Below, in pieces: positions 1-11,878 of a DNA stretch of 64,000 bases. The stretch is from Gamsiella multidivaricata (lineage: Eukaryota; Mortierellomycota; Mortierellomycetes; Mortierellales; Mortierellaceae): contig NW_026251722.1 in NCBI RefSeq assembly GCF_025024155.1, forward strand, positions 310,001 through 374,000, written 5' to 3'. The notes beneath the pieces were generated by a model. It saw nothing but the letters and a program-made list of their open reading frames with translations, did not search any database and was not told the origin of the DNA. Position 1 is the stretch's first letter, and every line of letters begins with the position of its first letter. Position numbers and translations under genes: made by a program.

Positions 1-3000
1 CAGAACAACCCTGGATCGCCTTCATGTCCTCGGCCCTCCTGACCAACACATCTCAAAATGTTAACGACACCTCCGGCGGTGATAATAGCGAAAATATATA
101 CGAATGCGACGTTTCAACGTTGGTTTTAATCGTCCAGGCCATCTCGAACGACGTAACAGGTGTCATTATGTATCAGGATCCTGCAGGCGTCGTCTCATTT
201 CCTGAATTGAAGGCGCAGACTGAAAGTGCCATCCAAAGCACTTTCTACGCGCAGAATCCAATGACCCCTGTACCAGTGACATACAACAGCCAAGGAGCAG
301 GAACAGCGGCGGAGAGTAACGATTCAGAAGCCCTTACTAAAAGGGGCCTGGAAGGATTATCGAGGGCTGAAATCATGCAAAAAGTAGAGGAGATCAAGTT
401 AAGCCGGATGAAGGCGACCTTAGGGCGGCAAACTGTTAAGATGTTGAGTGCATCAGACGATTCAGACACCTCACTTGGTATTACTACACCATCCACAGAC
501 AAGTCTTCCGACGCCTCTGGATTGCTATCATCAGCACCACAACAAAAACAACCCATTGCACCCGTTATCGGAATCATGGCACTGGCAGACGCAGCATTAG
601 TTCAGATCCTACGGACCAACATAGAAATCAAAAACGAGACAGTGGTCGCACAAGTCAACTTCGTAAACAATGCCTTGGGGCCTAATAATCTGCCCGCCAC
701 TCCAACGTGTTCATCATCCTCGCACACACCAACAACTGCGGCAGAAAGGCCAATTGCAGATCGTTCATTGGGCTTGTTCGTCTGGATAATACTGGGATCG
801 GTGGTCTTGATCGTCGGTATCTGGTATGTGTTTGTTCGCACACATACTCTTTTTTGCGCTTCATCATCATAACAGGGGTGTTTCACCCAAGCAAGAATAG
901 TTTGCTAAACATGACCGTGCATGCATTATTCGTTCTGCATGAAAAACGACTTTTTAGGGTGGCCTTTGGAGTGTACGAGGCGCGCTCGCTTTCAAGAAGA
1001 AGGCAACAAATTGCGCTAGACAATGCTAAGCCGAAAACCGTGGACCAAAAAGTCCTGGACACGTATAGGACAAGAATTTTTCAGGAGGACGATATCATAT
1101 ACACCGACGACGAAGAGGATGACGATCACGGCGGCAGTAACAATGCTCTTGGTCGAGTCAGAACCACGGACAAACAAAGTGCATCTCAGCAGGACAGCCA
1201 AAAGAACACTTCAAGTCTTGGGTGTGAAGATTTGAGTCGTAGCGACTTTGACGAAAAGGATGCATATTGCCCGGACTCATCAAATATTCATGCCCAGCGT
1301 GCCATTGCCCAAGCGCGTTCGCATGCCGCTCGACTCGCTATTGATGACCAAGGAGGCCGCAAGAGCCCGACAGTCAGTTCTTCGGCGCTGGGTTGTAGAG
1401 GTGGTTCCTTTGATGATACAATTTACGGAGGCCCAGAGTCAACCCTCAGCAGAAAAGTATCTGGACAGGACAGTATGCTTGTCGGATATGGCCACTCTTC
1501 ATTGGGGACCACAACCTTGACTCATGAAGAACGCTGTCGCAGTTGGGCTGATAATACCCCGAGTTTGTATGAGGCTTATGGCGATGAGAGCGACAGTAGC
1601 CATGGCCATGACCAGGAGGAGTACAAATCGCATGCGCATGAAGGATGGACAAATCTGAAGATCAGCATGATACAGCTCACGGATGGAAAAAAGGAGACAG
1701 GAACAGACATTGCAGCAAAGGCTGGAGAAAAATCTGGCGCGCCGGACGACGCTCGACAAGATTCATCTCCTTCTTTACCTTTCATACCGACAGCAACAAC
1801 ACGCAGTGAAAGGTGGGCGGATTTTCCAGTCGTGTCCACAGCGGCGACAACTAGAAGAAGAAGTACCGGAACACTTTTATCCGACAACTTGCACTCACAA
1901 CCAAGGCTTAGGCGCAAGAGCGCATTCATCCTGCCGCGCAATATCGAAACCAACCTGCCAGTCCTGCGCATCGTCCCCTCTCAAGAAGTAACCTCCCCTA
2001 CAGTCTGTGGAGATAATCTCAGTTCTGCGGGTCCAAGTACAGCAGGATTCCTTCCACCAGCTGGTTGGGGTGGAGAGCGTCGTCGATCCAGTCTAAGCAC
2101 TGTGGCGGTACCTGAAGATGGAAGAGGAGTTGAGCAGGCGAACTGGGCAGGACCACAAGGACAGACACTACGCCGGTCATCCATTCAGGTTCATAGAGTC
2201 GGCACTCCAAACTTGTTTCCAGTAGCTACAGCAGTGAACGACAAACACGAATCAGGGAGTGACAGCGAAGGAGGTGATGCACGAAGTGATGAACGAGGTA
2301 TGGAGCGAATCGGTGACGCGTCTCTTAAAGGCAAGAGGGTAAAGAGATCATTGAAACAGACGCATAGGATTTGTCTGGAGAAACAGGCGGCCCAACTTCA
2401 GGATAAACCTACGAACCCGACACCCAAGCGAAAAAAGATAATGAGAGTAGTAAATATGGACCTCATCTCAGAGCACAAGATGCATTTTTCAATGGTCGGA
2501 ATGGACTTGCCGGGTATATACACGCCAACAGCAGGAGAGTTCTCACGACTATCCTTGGACGCCGACGGCTTTAGTGTGGAGCCCAAAAGCCACTTGCGCC
2601 CAGAGCGGAAGCAGCCACGCCTGCCAGACAGCACCAACGACGGAAGGGGGGTCGAGGAACTGTATGATAGTGACAGCCAGTCTGACAGCATAGGCAGTGA
2701 GCGAACGAGTACATCAAGTGCACGTTCACCAGATCGCCATCCATCACCGTACCCTCGACATAGGGAAAAGGACCTCACAGCAGCCACGACCGATGCCAAT
2801 GCTAAGGAATTAGCAGTAACAAAAGACGCCTTATTGTCCCGGCTGTTATCCCCGTCTTCGGCTTTGACGGAAGTTATACAGCGAGCGCCCATAAAGAGGC
2901 AGAAGAAACGACGCTACGATCCGTGCGCAATTTGCTTGGACGAGTACGAGGTCGGCGATCAGCTGCGGGTGTTGCCATGCAACCACTTTTTCCACAGCGA

Positions 3001-3330
3001 GTGCATAGATCCGTGGTTCAAGGAGATGCGCGCCATTTGCCCAGTTTGCAAGAGGGACTACTCGAAAGGTGAGTTGCATACAATGGTTCGGTCCTTTCAG
3101 TTTTAAGATTTTAGGCTGACCAGCCTCCGTTCTCGTAACTTGTCTATTCCTTAGTTTATCCGGTGGGTGTGACCTCGGCAGCCGCTCGAAATCCAACAGC
3201 TGTAGCCAGCGGCGGATCGTCTTCGGGTATAATAAGGCTTCTGTCGCCTTTGGCTCTTTTTGCAGCCGGTACATCTGGTAGTACGCATTACTGGTATACA
3301 AGAGAGGCCAACATGTACGTGCACACGTAG
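1..3330 (+). CDS. Transmembrane RING-H2 E3 ubiquitin ligase, 5' partial
   Basis: Exons 1-823, 958-3068 and 3155-3330; the reading frame is open to the left edge, so the true start may lie upstream of the ATG at 24. From that ATG the product is 1,028 residues. It has an N-terminal, presumably luminal region, one hydrophobic segment ([19 protein letters not shown], about 760-823), a very long Ser/Arg/Asp-rich linker, and a C-terminal RING-H2 at about 2923-3052 (CAIC, then CNHFFHSEC, then CPVC). This order matches PA-TM-RING ligases, which ubiquitinate substrates at endomembranes; I cannot confirm the PA domain because the N terminus is cut. The splice at 823/958 falls inside the membrane segment and keeps it hydrophobic (GIW-VAFGVY). 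The last exon adds about 58 residues after the RING. An AATAAA-like signal follows the stop near 3336. Confidence 0.8.
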
Positions 3331-4472
3331 GACAAAATAAATTTTTGGGTTCGCGACGTTTAGATCGGAGGGGGCCTATGCGCGATGCACAGCACCGTCG
3401 CCTCCAATCATTCTGAGTCTAGACTCCATGGCCGCTTCTTCATTAAAATTATGTCACTTCAAAGCTCTGTTGCGCAGGGATCAAAAGTAAATACAATTTC
3501 GACAGTATCTACCGCGCCGCAGTCTATTCAGATGACCCCCGTTTCGCGTTAGTCTGTGTTTTCAGCGCGGTAAAGATCGGCGGTCCCTCTGGCTGCGAAG
3601 TGTTTGCGGGGATGGAGTACACCGGAATATGCTGTGCCGTGGTTTATTCCAGATGTATGGTGCAATCACGTATTTAAGCAATGAAAGATTTGGAGGGGTC
3701 AAACTACTTTCTTCATGCTACCCAATGTCAATGTGCTATTAATTTTTCACATTAGATGGCGCAGTTTATCTGATTTTCATACGGTTCGCGCAACCTCTCA
3801 AACTCTGTAGATGATTCGTCTCTTCGAGCCATATTGATCCTCTAATTGCTCGTTCGACTCTTTGTCGAGTATTCTTCTCGAATGCTGCCATCAGCGCATG
3901 TGGTGATGAACCTACTGCAGGGGCAAAAAGTATAATTTTTCAAGGCTTTCCTTGCCGTTTCTCCATAATATCCACCATGTTCATAGAGAGACATCCTCGA
4001 CAACTAGCAGTCGTAGTTGCCATCCTCTGTTACCACGGCGAATGAGTGAATGACATTCTCAGACACTATCCATCAGTCAACCTCCCCATAAAGATATTCA
4101 GAGATGAATGAAGATGGCTTCTTATGACTCGATGGGTCATACTGTAGCCGGTATCAGTGTCACAGCATGGTAAGTCTGACCTACTTTCGCCTTACCAGCT
4201 GTTGATACCGATAGTCTATTGCCTGCCATCTATTTTTTCCCTACTGTCAATGTTAATAGTGGTATGCTGAAGGAGACACAGTAACACGAGGTAATAAGTG
4301 CAGGAGATGGATTATTCTGCATGCTGGAAACGAGCAAAGGTAGATCGGGAAACTCATTATTTGGGAGGCCAAGACAAGCTCAGGAATCTGCTGCGATTAC
4401 ACGGACGCAAGGACTTTCGAAAAACATATGTTATGGTGACAAGACAACAGGAAGAGGAGTAAGGTATTTGTT
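3331..4472. other. Intergenic region, no supported gene
   Basis: About 1.1 kb between the RING ligase stop and the next gene. It holds the 3' UTR of the RING gene and presumably the promoter of the 4473 gene. Frames are broken by stops, and I see no tRNA, repeat array or conserved peptide. Confidence 0.5.
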
Positions 4473-5359
4473 ATGGACAGCACCAAGTACCATCGTCACC
4501 AAGAGAGTCCAGTTCAAGTTTCTGCGCCTGACGAAATGAGTGGGTCACTACCCATGTCTACACTCGTCAAGAAGCAGTTGATCGATCGACTCATTTATCT
4601 GGAGAGGGAGAGGGTATGTATGACCTTGTGGGTGAGAATAATGAGAGTATTTCCTAATACAAGTTGCTAATCTTATTTTTGTACAATGCAGAATCGACTA
4701 CAGCATCCTTTGTTTTCCTCTTATCCAGAACGGCTAGGGCGCTATGAAGGCTTATATGGCCTTCTACAACGACAGGTCCAACATTCAGATCGGCTAATGG
4801 CTGATCTTGAAGGGCATGAAGAAGGCAGTTTCGAAATAGCCGATCCTGGTGGTAGAGGCTCACAGATACGAGGCGAAATAGAGGAAAGCGCTTCGTAAGA
4901 ATTACCGTCTACCATATCTACTTACTACGAATGTCAATGAAGAGGGCGAAGAATGGTTAAAGGAAAGTTCAGATGAAGAGGTGATGGAGACTATGATTGA
5001 GGGTACGGATACGAACCTTTTGGAAGGCGAGCTTCACTTTGAAGGTGAGTTTGTCATGTTTTCTTGATCAATTTACGACACCTCGAACCATAGATTCTGC
5101 AGTAGCACAACGCCACAGAAAATTGCTCGAGCTCAAAGGAATTACTGGCATCGTTGGGAGCCAGCAAGTGCAGTATGATCTACTGCGCGACCTTCCGTGG
5201 TTTCGGAAGCTGTGGTTGCTCGAGTCCAAAGTCCCTACAGCGTCGCCCTCCGTAGGCTGTGTATATTTCCGTGAAGTGATCATCGAGCATCCTTTTACTC
5301 AAACTGGCATGGAGCATGGAGTACTTAAATCCCTATCAAGCCTGAAGCTATCATTTTAA
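4473..5359 (+). CDS. Unrecognised protein, four-exon model
   Basis: Not recognised. The best model is exons 4473-4613, 4692-4775, 4882-5044 and 5094-5359, giving 217 residues. The first junction uses a strong GTATGT donor and keeps a charged, helix-prone stretch (LVKKQLIDRLIYLERER continuing into NRLQHPLF). The second intron is uncertain: the frame of exon 2 runs on to a stop at 4896, while the downstream acidic segment (LKESSDEEVMETMIEG) is in another frame reached only through the AATAG acceptor at 4881, paired with a weak GTCCAA donor. The alternative is a frameshift that disables the gene. The last exon contains RHRKLLELKGITGIVG and may not be the true C terminus. A mixed coiled-coil/acidic protein is all that can be said. 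Confidence 0.4.
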
Positions 5360-5389
5360 CCCATCTCCGTTCATCGTCCCCATACTTCT

Positions 5390-5460
5390 TTCGTTCTTTC
5401 TCTCTCTTTCTCTCTCTCTTTCTCTCTTTTTCTCTCTCTTTTTCTCTCTCTTTTTTTCTT
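5390..5460. repeat. CT-rich microsatellite
   Basis: A stretch of about 70 bases made almost entirely of CTCT and CTTT units on the plus strand. It lies between the 4473 gene and the permease start, about 250 bp upstream of the permease ATG. It could be a polypyrimidine promoter element or a neutral low-complexity tract. Confidence 0.8.
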
Positions 5461-5710
5461 CAGGAACAGGAACAAGGATATACAGCGCCAATAATCATTT
5501 GAGCACCGCACATTATACAAACCAGAACACCACAGGAAACTATCATCTCCTATCCTTGCGCTTCCAAGGCTAGTGTACAACATAGGAGATCTGAACCTCC
5601 TAGACTATTCTAGTCTTCATCCACTGCACACTTCTACAGACAGTATTCACAGCTATAGCGAAGCCCTTTTATTCCTCGAGCCGTACTCACCATATACAGG
5701 CGTGTCAGAG

Positions 5711-7811
5711 ATGGAACCCGTGCGACAAGGTCGCAGTTGGATGACGGTAAGGTCCATCGATAGCTTTTTATCAATACGGAGGAGCTTCAAACATTCAATA
5801 AATCTGCTAAAACACGGTCATTATTGTTCTGTTGCATAGTCGTTGAAGCGCGCGTTAGCGCCATTGCAACCCCTCGCCACGATGATCAGTACTGCTTCTG
5901 TGATGTCCGGTATTGTGCCCCTGATGCAGGCAGCGCTCAGAACAGGTAGCCCCACCGTGATGATCTTTGGGCTCGCATTCACGAGTATGATGGCGTTTAC
6001 GATTGCGTTGTCGCTGGCAGATATTGCCTCTGGGTTTCCCAATGTCAAGGGTGGTCTGATTGAATATAGCCGACGATTAGCACCACCGAAACTAAGCCGT
6101 ATATCCTCATGGATGGTTGGATGGCTCCATTTTTGTGCACTCGTAAGTGCTAATATCGCATTTTTAATGGCATGGTTAGGGCAACAGGATCGTAGAGTTG
6201 ATATCATATTTTTTACTCGTATCCTAGGTTACCGGCGCGACGAGCTACGCATTTTCATTTGCGTTGTTCGGGACAACAGTGATTGAGCTTTCAACAGGTA
6301 TTGTGCCTAGCCGCTCAGTCACTGTGTTCATTCGTATCCTCGTCAGCATCCTATATGGGACTATCAGCGCGTTCAATATAACGGTCGATTTCGCCTCTGG
6401 TATGTAAGGAAAAGAATACATCGGACAACGTACTCTTGTTTATGAAACTATGAAAAACTTACAAAGGTATCTTTGACAGTGATGTGGCACATAATAGGTC
6501 CCATTTTGATCCTCATGACGATAGCCACCTCGGTTAAAAATCCACCTTCGGCCCGCTGGGTGTTTACTCATTTCGAAAATCAGACTGGATGGTCCTCACC
6601 ATTTTATGTTGTCCTTCTTGGCCTAACGCAGGTACGCTAAAATGTGCGGTCGATGCGTACCTTTTGTTTACATCTGAACGGTTGCGAAGAGACTAAATTC
6701 ACCCCGCAATTCGTTTTCTCATCAGGGTGCGTTTACGACAGCCGGATATGACACGCCGATCCACACCCTGCATAACATCAAAAACGCTGCGTGGAGAGTG
6801 CCTCGGGAAATTCTCTCTGGCCTCCTGGCATCTTTCATCACTGGCGAGTTATTGATTCTAACGCTTCTTTTTGGGGTCAATAACATTGACGCAATCTTGA
6901 ATCCTACGATATCGGGCACTGCCTCGGTCGAGATATTTGTCCATTTAGTTGGAAGCATCGGAGTGGCCTGCATCTTGCTCATTTTCATGGGTACTTTCTT
7001 CTTCAGCGGACAGGACGTTTTGATAGCATGCAGCAAGATTGGACACGAACTCGCCATGAAAGATGTATTTCCAAAATCCGAGTTTCTATCCCATGTTGGG
7101 CCGAGAGGACAGCCAGCCAGAATGGCTTGGTTGTGTACGTCCATTTCTTGCGGCATCGGGATTCTATATCTTGGGAACAAGACTATTCTGCAGACCCTAA
7201 CATCTGCAGTAGCGATCGAATTAAAGTGAGTGGGCCGGTTTAGGAAATGTGGATGTGGGATCAAACACATTTACTGCTGTCGCCTAATGCTTGAAAAGAA
7301 AATCAATGCATTTGCTACTACCCGTGTTTTGACATTTTACTGCTTATTTTTCCTCTCCTCTGATAGCCTAGTGTATTGTGCTCCTGTCGCCCTTCGGCTG
7401 TTTTATCCTAGTCCAATACGCTTCCACCCAGGCTCTTTTTCACTCGGTCGTTGGGGACGACTTCTCGCGGCTGTAGCCGTCTCGTGGTCCGTGATTTGCG
7501 TGTTCACCTTCTCGCTCCCAAATTATCACCCCATTTCGATCGATAATATGAACTATGCTAGCGTTCTCTTCCTCTCCACTATTGGACTGGCATTGGGATA
7601 TTGGTTTTATTCTGCGAGACATTGGTTCGAAATGGATCGACCGCCAGCATCGTCCCCTGAGAATAAGAGCGAGAATGAGGCCAAGATCAATACAGAGCAA
7701 CGAAAATTGCCTGTGGCTGTCATTTCCGAGGGCTGTCTCCAGGAGAAAGACCTGGAAGAGATCGAGAGCTGGCTGGATCGCCTTGAGCGCGACCTTCATC
7801 TAATGAAATAA
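5711..7811 (+). CDS. Amino-acid permease (APC superfamily, GABA/choline permease type)
   Basis: Exons 5711-5746, 5840-6142, 6228-6399, 6498-6631, 6726-7225 and 7367-7811 join to 529 residues, a normal length for fungal amino-acid/choline transporters with about 12 membrane helices. Family features visible are LKRALAPL at the start of the core, VKGGLIEYSRRLAP followed by SSWMVGWLH, the loop WVFTHFENQTGW before a helix, GAFTTAGYDTPIHT, and the NPTISGTASVEIF and SGQDVLIACSK regions. Proteins of this type import amino acids, GABA, choline or polyamines with protons across the plasma or vacuolar membrane; the substrate cannot be told from sequence. The start at 5711 is the first in-frame ATG before a strong GTAAGG donor, and a short upstream extension is possible. 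The C-terminal tail is hydrophilic and ends in a Leu/Glu-rich helix. Confidence 0.85.
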
Positions 7812-8503
7812 CTCCTGCACCTTTTTTCTTGCAGAGAATCATAGCATTTAATAATATCTGTAAAAGTACTTATAAAGAGGAGGTAGCGCCACTAGATAAT
7901 GACTATGGAGCCTCCATGAACAACTTATGAGCCAGCAAGCACCGCACCGAGTCATGCATGGCAGCCAACAGTTACACTTTCTTTTTAATCCTGAAAGCTC
8001 CCGCGGTGTATGTACCTAGGTACTGGGTCTATTTTCATTTGGTTTTATTTTCAGTTAAAGTAGACATGCACTCAGCGCTGCACTTATAGGAAAGCTGGAA
8101 GCAAAGGCGCCGATGAAATACATGGTTACGACGTTCATATTAGGCAGAGTCCGATCCCTTAAGCCGATCATTGTTTTCTCTTTTCATATTTTTACGGGTA
8201 GCCATTCACCCTAAATCGACGCGATACTGGAAAACGAAGCAGCGCTAAGAGTGTTCGAATCAGTCCCGAGATAACATGAAGAGTAAGCAACAGTCATTCA
8301 ACATCCGCTTCATTAACATCGACTCGCAAGTTCCCAGGACAAACAGTACATCGCCAACATTAGCCACTACTAGAGGAGCCGCATTTCCGTCCTCGCTACC
8401 ACTCTATCCAGCACCATGTGCCATCTCTGAAACATCCATGTTGAGTGTTGCTTTTGACTTGGAACAGGATGTTGAGAAGCAAGGCCAATATTGACTAGAT
8501 TTA
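7812..8503. other. Intergenic region, no supported gene
   Basis: About 690 bp between the permease stop and the proposed DPH6 start. A 72-codon ORF at 8276-8494 has no recognisable motif and sits where DPH6 promoter or 5' UTR sequence is expected. Nothing else stands out. Confidence 0.5.
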
Positions 8504-11500
8504 ATGTCTACTGGCAAAATCGTATGTAAAGACGCGATGACAGGGGTAGCAGCTGCAGGGGCGCGTAAAACCTTATCGAGCCTACCAAAAAAAAAAAAGT
8601 TTCATGCTTGAGGGTCTCACAAAATCTCGAGCGAGCGCACATCAACAACACCATTCCGTCAAACAATGAAGATCCTAGGCCTGATCAGGTACCAACACCA
8701 ACTGAGCAGACAAAGAGAGCAGCGAATGTAGTACTTGCCATGAGCGTAGACAAAGGAGAGAACAAACTACTCAGCGACATGTGCTTTTGAATCGCGAAAT
8801 AGTGGTGGCAAGGACAGCTTCTACAACTTGATGCAATGCGTCGCCAACGGGCACCAGATCATTGCTCTGGGGAACCTGCATCCTGCGGCTCAAGACAAGA
8901 AAGGTACACCGAGAGATTTTTCTTCTTCTATGTTCACTCTGCAGACAAGACCCGATTAGTCTTGAGCTCAACTGTACCCTTTGGTCTGTCTATCTCCCAG
9001 ATGAACTGGACTCGTACATGTACCAGACCGTAGGGCACGATGTAATTCACCTCTACAAGGACTGCTTGGACGTGCCTCTTTACCGTCAAGAGATCAAGGG
9101 GAAGCCAATTGAGCAGAGTTCAGACTATGTCATCACTGCCATGGACGAAACAGAGGACTTGTTCGAACTTCTCAAAAGGGTCAAAGATGTACATCCTGAT
9201 CTGCAGGCTGTCAGTGTTGGAGCAATTCTATCGAATTATCAGCGGATACGCGTTGAAAGCGTGTATGTATATGACTCTACTGTGTGTCTTGTAGGAGCAT
9301 GGAATGCCTTGACATGGACAATAATCTGTGTGTGATCTGCCCTCTAACTATACGTTTGACCGTCTCTGGACCCAATTTGTTCTTCAGTTGTGCGCGTTTA
9401 GGCCTGGTGGCATTGGCATATCTGTGGCAAAGGAATCAGGAGGAATTGTTGCAAGAGATGGCTCAGGCAGGCATAAACGCGATTTTGATCAAGGTTGCTG
9501 CTATTGGACTCAAGAGACAGCATCTTGGGCGTTCGATTGGTGACATGTATCCGCATCTGTGCCGAATGAACAAGGAGTACGACCTACATATCTGTGGCGA
9601 GGGTGGCGAGTATGAAACCATCACCCTCGATTGCCCGCTCTTCAAGCGCCGTATTATTGTGTGGGTTATTACAATGGCATAGGGTTTTCAATGCATCAGA
9701 AGGGGATGGCATATGAGCTTGAAATCCGTTACAGGGAGCTAATCGCGATTGGATCCTTGTGTATTTAGAGATGAATTCGAAATTGTCATTCACTCAGATG
9801 ATCATTTTGCGCAAGTTGCATATCTGCGGTTCAAAAAACTGCACCTAGAAGACAAAACCGAAAGCGAGATCGATCCTAGCTGGACGGCGGATGTGAACTT
9901 GAATCCATTGTGGGATGCGGACTCGCTTATGATGCCTATCGAGGATGTTGTCCGATCGAAACAGCAGCCGAGGGAGATTAATCCAGCGGTTCTTCAAAGA
10001 GGATCTGGGGTTTCAGATCGTAATAGCAAGGATGGTCTTTGCAGCAGCCAATCCAGCTACCGGTCCAAACTCTTGACACACCAGGGTGCTGTCGTGTGTG
10101 CTGTTGGCGGAACAAATGCCTACGAGCCATCACCATCATCTAAAATAACAAGGCATCTGAGTATCGCGGAGGAGACCACAGCATGCCTACAAAATTTGAA
10201 AGGTATGTTTATAATATCAATGGCGATGATGCCAAATGTTTTATCCGTAATGTAAAGACCTTAATGATTTCGCTTTATTGGAAACTATTAGCCAAAATCG
10301 AACGCATTGGGCTCTCTTGGGCAGAGGTCGTCTTTATGCAGGTGTTCGTCTCGGACATGGGTGACTTTGGCGTGGTAAACGCCGCTTATAAGGCCTTCTT
10401 TGGTATCAATCCGCCCCCTCGCGCGTGTGTCGGGGCGAACTTGCCAAACTCAATTCGCATTCAAGTGAGCTGTACTGCTATCCGTAAAGACGCGCTGAGC
10501 CCGAAACCTAGGCAGACATTGCATGTCCAGGGTATTTCGTACTGGGCACCTGCCAACATCGGACCTTATTCCCAGGCAACTGAGGTCGGTTACCTTGAAA
10601 TATGCTCTTCGGTCAAGTGCTCCCGCCATGAATGCTAAATCGCATTCATTTCTTTTCAAATTGATAGCAAGTGCACCATTCGTTTATTGCTGGGCAGATC
10701 GGAATGGTGCCTCGCACTTTAGAGCTCCCAGTACCATCGTCTCTGGCCAAGGAGACAGCATGGTCATTACGGAACCTTACACAGATCGCGGCGCTTCGTC
10801 AATCGGACCTTGTCAACCGGACAGCCTTGTGCATAGTTTATGTCACAGATCCAGTGAATTTTGCACCTGTAAAAGCAGCCTGGGAGCACATCGCGAACAA
10901 GGTACGATGTCACGACATCGGTTCGATATGTATTTGACTTTGATACTGCTGATATGACTGGACGACATCTGACGCCTTTCCTGTTTGTCCTTGTGTATCC
11001 TTAATTGGAATTAATAGAGTAGCCCGGCGCCTGTGCTAGCTATTTGTATGCCTTCTTTACCAAAAGGCGCTCAAGTCGAGTGGCAGACGATATTACACCA
11101 TGGCAAGGTCTATGCAGACAAAGAACCGCTCATCACAGAGGCGGATGGGAATGAGGATGGATACGAGACTGACGACGATGATTTGTACCAACTCGAGAAG
11201 CGTATTCTGCATCCAACTGTTCTGTCCCTAGTACATGAACAACCTTCGGTTTCTACGGCTCATGGTGTAGAGCTACAGTGGAAGGCAAGCACCCAGTCCT
11301 GGTTCTTGGCCCCATTGCTTATGGCGCTTTCGGTCATATGTCTCCCAGAGTGTTCACCGCTGACATCGCTACTGTCATCGCCATCGCTATCGAAGGAGCA
11401 GCAAGATGAACAGAATGATCACCAGGAGTACAGCATTCTTACTCGGGACATTTTGAAGGATATGATGGACCTGATGATCAAGGCCATGGATCGTATTATT

Positions 11501-11800
11501 GAAAGTCATATCGCACCTGTTGCAGGCCCAGGAATCCCGAACGGTTGGAAGGACGTGGTAGAAGTGACGCTGTACTACCACGATACTGTTTTTCAGCGAC
11601 CTGAGGTGTTGGGTCCTGCTTTCGAGGATCTATTGGCGGAAGTTGCAGGCTCTTCATCGAACCAGGATGAAGATACGCCACAGGGTAATATTGCGGTGAC
11701 CTTGGTGCCCGTTCAGGCGATCGCTGACAATGCAGTTCTTGCTATGACAATGCACGCTGTCGGCAAGTTGCCAACTGTTCCCGGATTAATGCAACCCTAG
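8504..11800 (+). CDS. DPH6: Diphthine-ammonia ligase with RidA-like domains
   Basis: Well-supported exons are 8803-8903, 9001-9262, 9388-9660, 9769-10202, 10292-10584, 10668-10901 and 11018-11800, about 793 residues. The first opens with the ATP-pyrophosphatase P-loop SGGKDSFYNL. Later motifs are VGAILSNYQRIRVESVC, RLGLVALAYLW and CGEGGEYETITLDCPLF, all typical of DPH6, which makes the final amide of diphthamide on elongation factor 2 in the cytosol. The C-terminal half carries RidA/YjgF-type stretches (AEVVFMQVFVSDMGDFG, ANIGPYSQATE, HSFIAGQIGMVP), as in eukaryotic DPH6. The 5' end is unresolved. ATGTCTACTGGCAAAATC at 8504-8521 precedes a perfect GTATGT donor and is the likely start, but the segment coding VVLAMS at 8726-8743 cannot be joined to SGGKDS with canonical sites. 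The stop is 78 bp from the convergent Doa10 stop. Confidence 0.85.
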
Positions 11801-11878
11801 ATACAATAGCAACCTCGCCGATAATAAACATTATTTACAATACTACTCGTGTGCATTATCAAATGAGAAATAATCTTG

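Noticed and set aside
8276..8494. 72-codon ORF upstream of DPH6
   Set aside because: Ser/Pro-rich, no motif, no supporting splice sites, and lies in the expected promoter or leader.
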